Shown in pieces: positions 5,269 to 6,233 of a stretch of 6,233 bases of DNA. Made by a program: the position numbers and the translations under genes. How positions within the stretch are numbered: position 1 is the first letter of the stretch; every line of letters begins with the position of its first letter. The notes below the pieces were generated by a model that saw only the letters and a program-made list of their open reading frames with translations, did no database searches and was not told the DNA's origin. The DNA is taken from the NCBI GenBank assembly GCA_007122815.1, contig SKSV01000334.1, positions 1-6,233 on the forward strand. The letters run 5' to 3'. Source of the stretch: Trueperaceae bacterium (GTDB lineage: Bacteria > Deinococcota > Deinococci > Deinococcales > Trueperaceae).

Positions 5269-6233
5269 GCCTTCAGATGGCGCTGATCGCGGTCCTCTGG
5301 CTCGTCGGCGGCAGCGCCCTGGCGCTCGCGGGCGCCGTGTCGCAACGCAGCCACCTCCGGCGCAAGGTCTGGCTCGGTGCGATCCTGATCGCCAGCGCCC
5401 TGTACGCCTTCGGGTACGGGCTGGAACTGGCTGGTGACACGGTCTCCTGGGTGTTCGCCACGTACTACTTCCAACACCTAGCCATAGTCGCTGCACCGGT
5501 GTTGATCGTCCTGGCCGCGGCCGACGTGGGCAGGCAGCCGCGCCTCGCCTCGCGCCCACTCGTGGCGGTGATGTCGGCCGTGTCACTACTCACCTTGGCC
5601 CTCGTCTACACGAACCCGCTGCACGACCTCTACCACGCGAACCCCAGGATGGTCGCGAGCGGCCCCCTCACCGTCATCGAGTTCGATGCGGGGCTCTGGT
5701 ACAAGGTGTTCCACGTCTACCTCGGTGCCGCGCTCCTCACCGCGAACTTCGTGCTCTTCAACGCGTGGTCGAGAGCGCCCAGGCAGAGCGTGCACCGCGG
5801 ACAGGTGGCGAGCGTAGCGCTCGCCACGTTGCTGCCCTGGCTCGGGAGCCTCGTGTACCTCTCCGGTGCCCTGCCCCTGGCGATCGACACCTCGCCGCTG
5901 GCTCTGGCGTTCACCAGCTTCTTCGTGTACCTGGGCGTCACCCGCTTCGCGCTCGCCGACGCCACGCCGATCGCCCGTGAGCTCGTCTTCGAACGCATGG
6001 AGGATCCCGTGCTCGTGCTCGACACGCAGGGGCGAGTCCTCGACGCGAACGCCGCCGCCTCGCGCTTGCCCGGGCTCGCCGGCGATGACTGGCGCGACCG
6101 GCTGCTGACGGACGTGCTCGGGCACCAACTCCAACCGACACCGCGAGACCGCTCTCCGCGCGAGACGATGTACGACGTACCACCGATCGAGCTGGGTGGC
6201 CGCACGTACGACCCGCGCGTAGGGAACCTGAGC
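5265..6233 (+). CDS. Seven-transmembrane sensor protein with PAS domain (histidine kinase or diguanylate cyclase), 3' end outside window
   Basis: The frame is open for 323 codons from GTG 5265 to the window end. Seen: a membrane part (residues about 1-230) with roughly seven hydrophobic segments, matching the N-terminal 7TM module found on many histidine kinases and some GGDEF proteins. Recognisable pieces are WLGAILIASALYAFGYGLEL (36-55), YTNPLHDLYH (115-124), WYKVFHVYLGAALL (145-158), LPWLGSLVYLSG (190-201) and IDTSPLALAFTSFFVYLGV (207-225), then the link DATPIARELVFERM. A PAS domain starts near 240 (DPVLVLDTQGRVLDANAAAS) and is cut by the window edge. The output domain is not visible, so kinase versus cyclase is open. 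It is divergent from mntA, and a function tied to the metal operon is not shown. Start: GTG 5265 has GAGG eight bases upstream; ATG 5277 is the alternative. Confidence 0.85.
   Translation, partial: MSLQMALIAVLWLVGGSALALAGAVSQRSHLRRKVWLGAILIASALYAFGYGLELAGDTVSWVFATYYFQHLAIVAAPVLIVLAAADVGRQPRLASRPLVAVMSAVSLLTLALVYTNPLHDLYHANPRMVASGPLTVIEFDAGLWYKVFHVYLGAALLTANFVLFNAWSRAPRQSVHRGQVASVALATLLPWLGSLVYLSGALPLAIDTSPLALAFTSFFVYLGVTRFALADATPIARELVFERMEDPVLVLDTQGRVLDANAAASRLPGLAGDDWRDRLLTDVLGHQLQPTPRDRSPRETMYDVPPIELGGRTYDPRVGNLS

Noticed and set aside
5586..6205. Minus-strand open frames of 182 and 162 codons
   Set aside because: They lie opposite the 7TM-PAS gene, which shows clear helices and domain motifs; the shadow proteins have none.
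1..6233. CRISPR arrays, insertion sequences, tRNA or rRNA genes, riboswitches, phage genes
   Set aside because: No spaced repeats, transposase motifs, terminal inverted repeats or structured RNA signatures were seen, and almost all the DNA is taken by recognised genes.

Overview
The window is GC-rich chromosomal DNA dominated by one compact minus-strand operon for uptake of a transition metal, most likely manganese. In order of transcription the operon runs from about 5097 down to 432 and encodes five proteins: a periplasmic binding protein, an ATPase, two ABC-3 family permeases and a DtxR/MntR-family repressor. This gene order (binding protein, ATPase, permease, permease, regulator) is the same as in the treponemal troABCD-troR operon; the B. 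subtilis names mntABCD and mntR are used here. The genes are packed tightly: two ATGA overlaps, one probable TTGA overlap and one 25-base gap with a good Shine-Dalgarno sequence. The repressor comes last and probably feeds back on the promoter at about 5100-5137, where a 19-base imperfect palindrome (5077-5095) is a candidate operator.

Left of the operon (1-460, plus strand, cut by the window edge) is the C-terminal end of an EAL-type cyclic-di-GMP phosphodiesterase domain. It appears broken: its first half reads in one frame and its last part in another, and the catalytic core between them is missing. It converges on mntR and overlaps its 3' end. To the right, divergent from the operon, a plus-strand gene begins at 5265 and runs off the window. 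It encodes a seven-helix membrane sensor region followed by the start of a PAS domain, and its output domain lies outside the window.

The organism cannot be named with certainty. High GC, -10-like TANNNT elements placed directly upstream of start codons (nearly leaderless starts), and a Mn-type DtxR regulator would fit Deinococcota such as the Truepera group, but this is inference.

Most of the window is a recognisable metal-uptake locus rather than a new system. The most unusual feature is the first permease, which carries an extra C-terminal winged-helix domain of the DtxR type that appears to lack the metal ligands and dimerisation domain. It sits in the same operon as a complete stand-alone MntR. 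Other points worth checking are the broken EAL gene, the candidate operator and a possible 15-residue leaderless upstream ORF coupled to the sensor gene.
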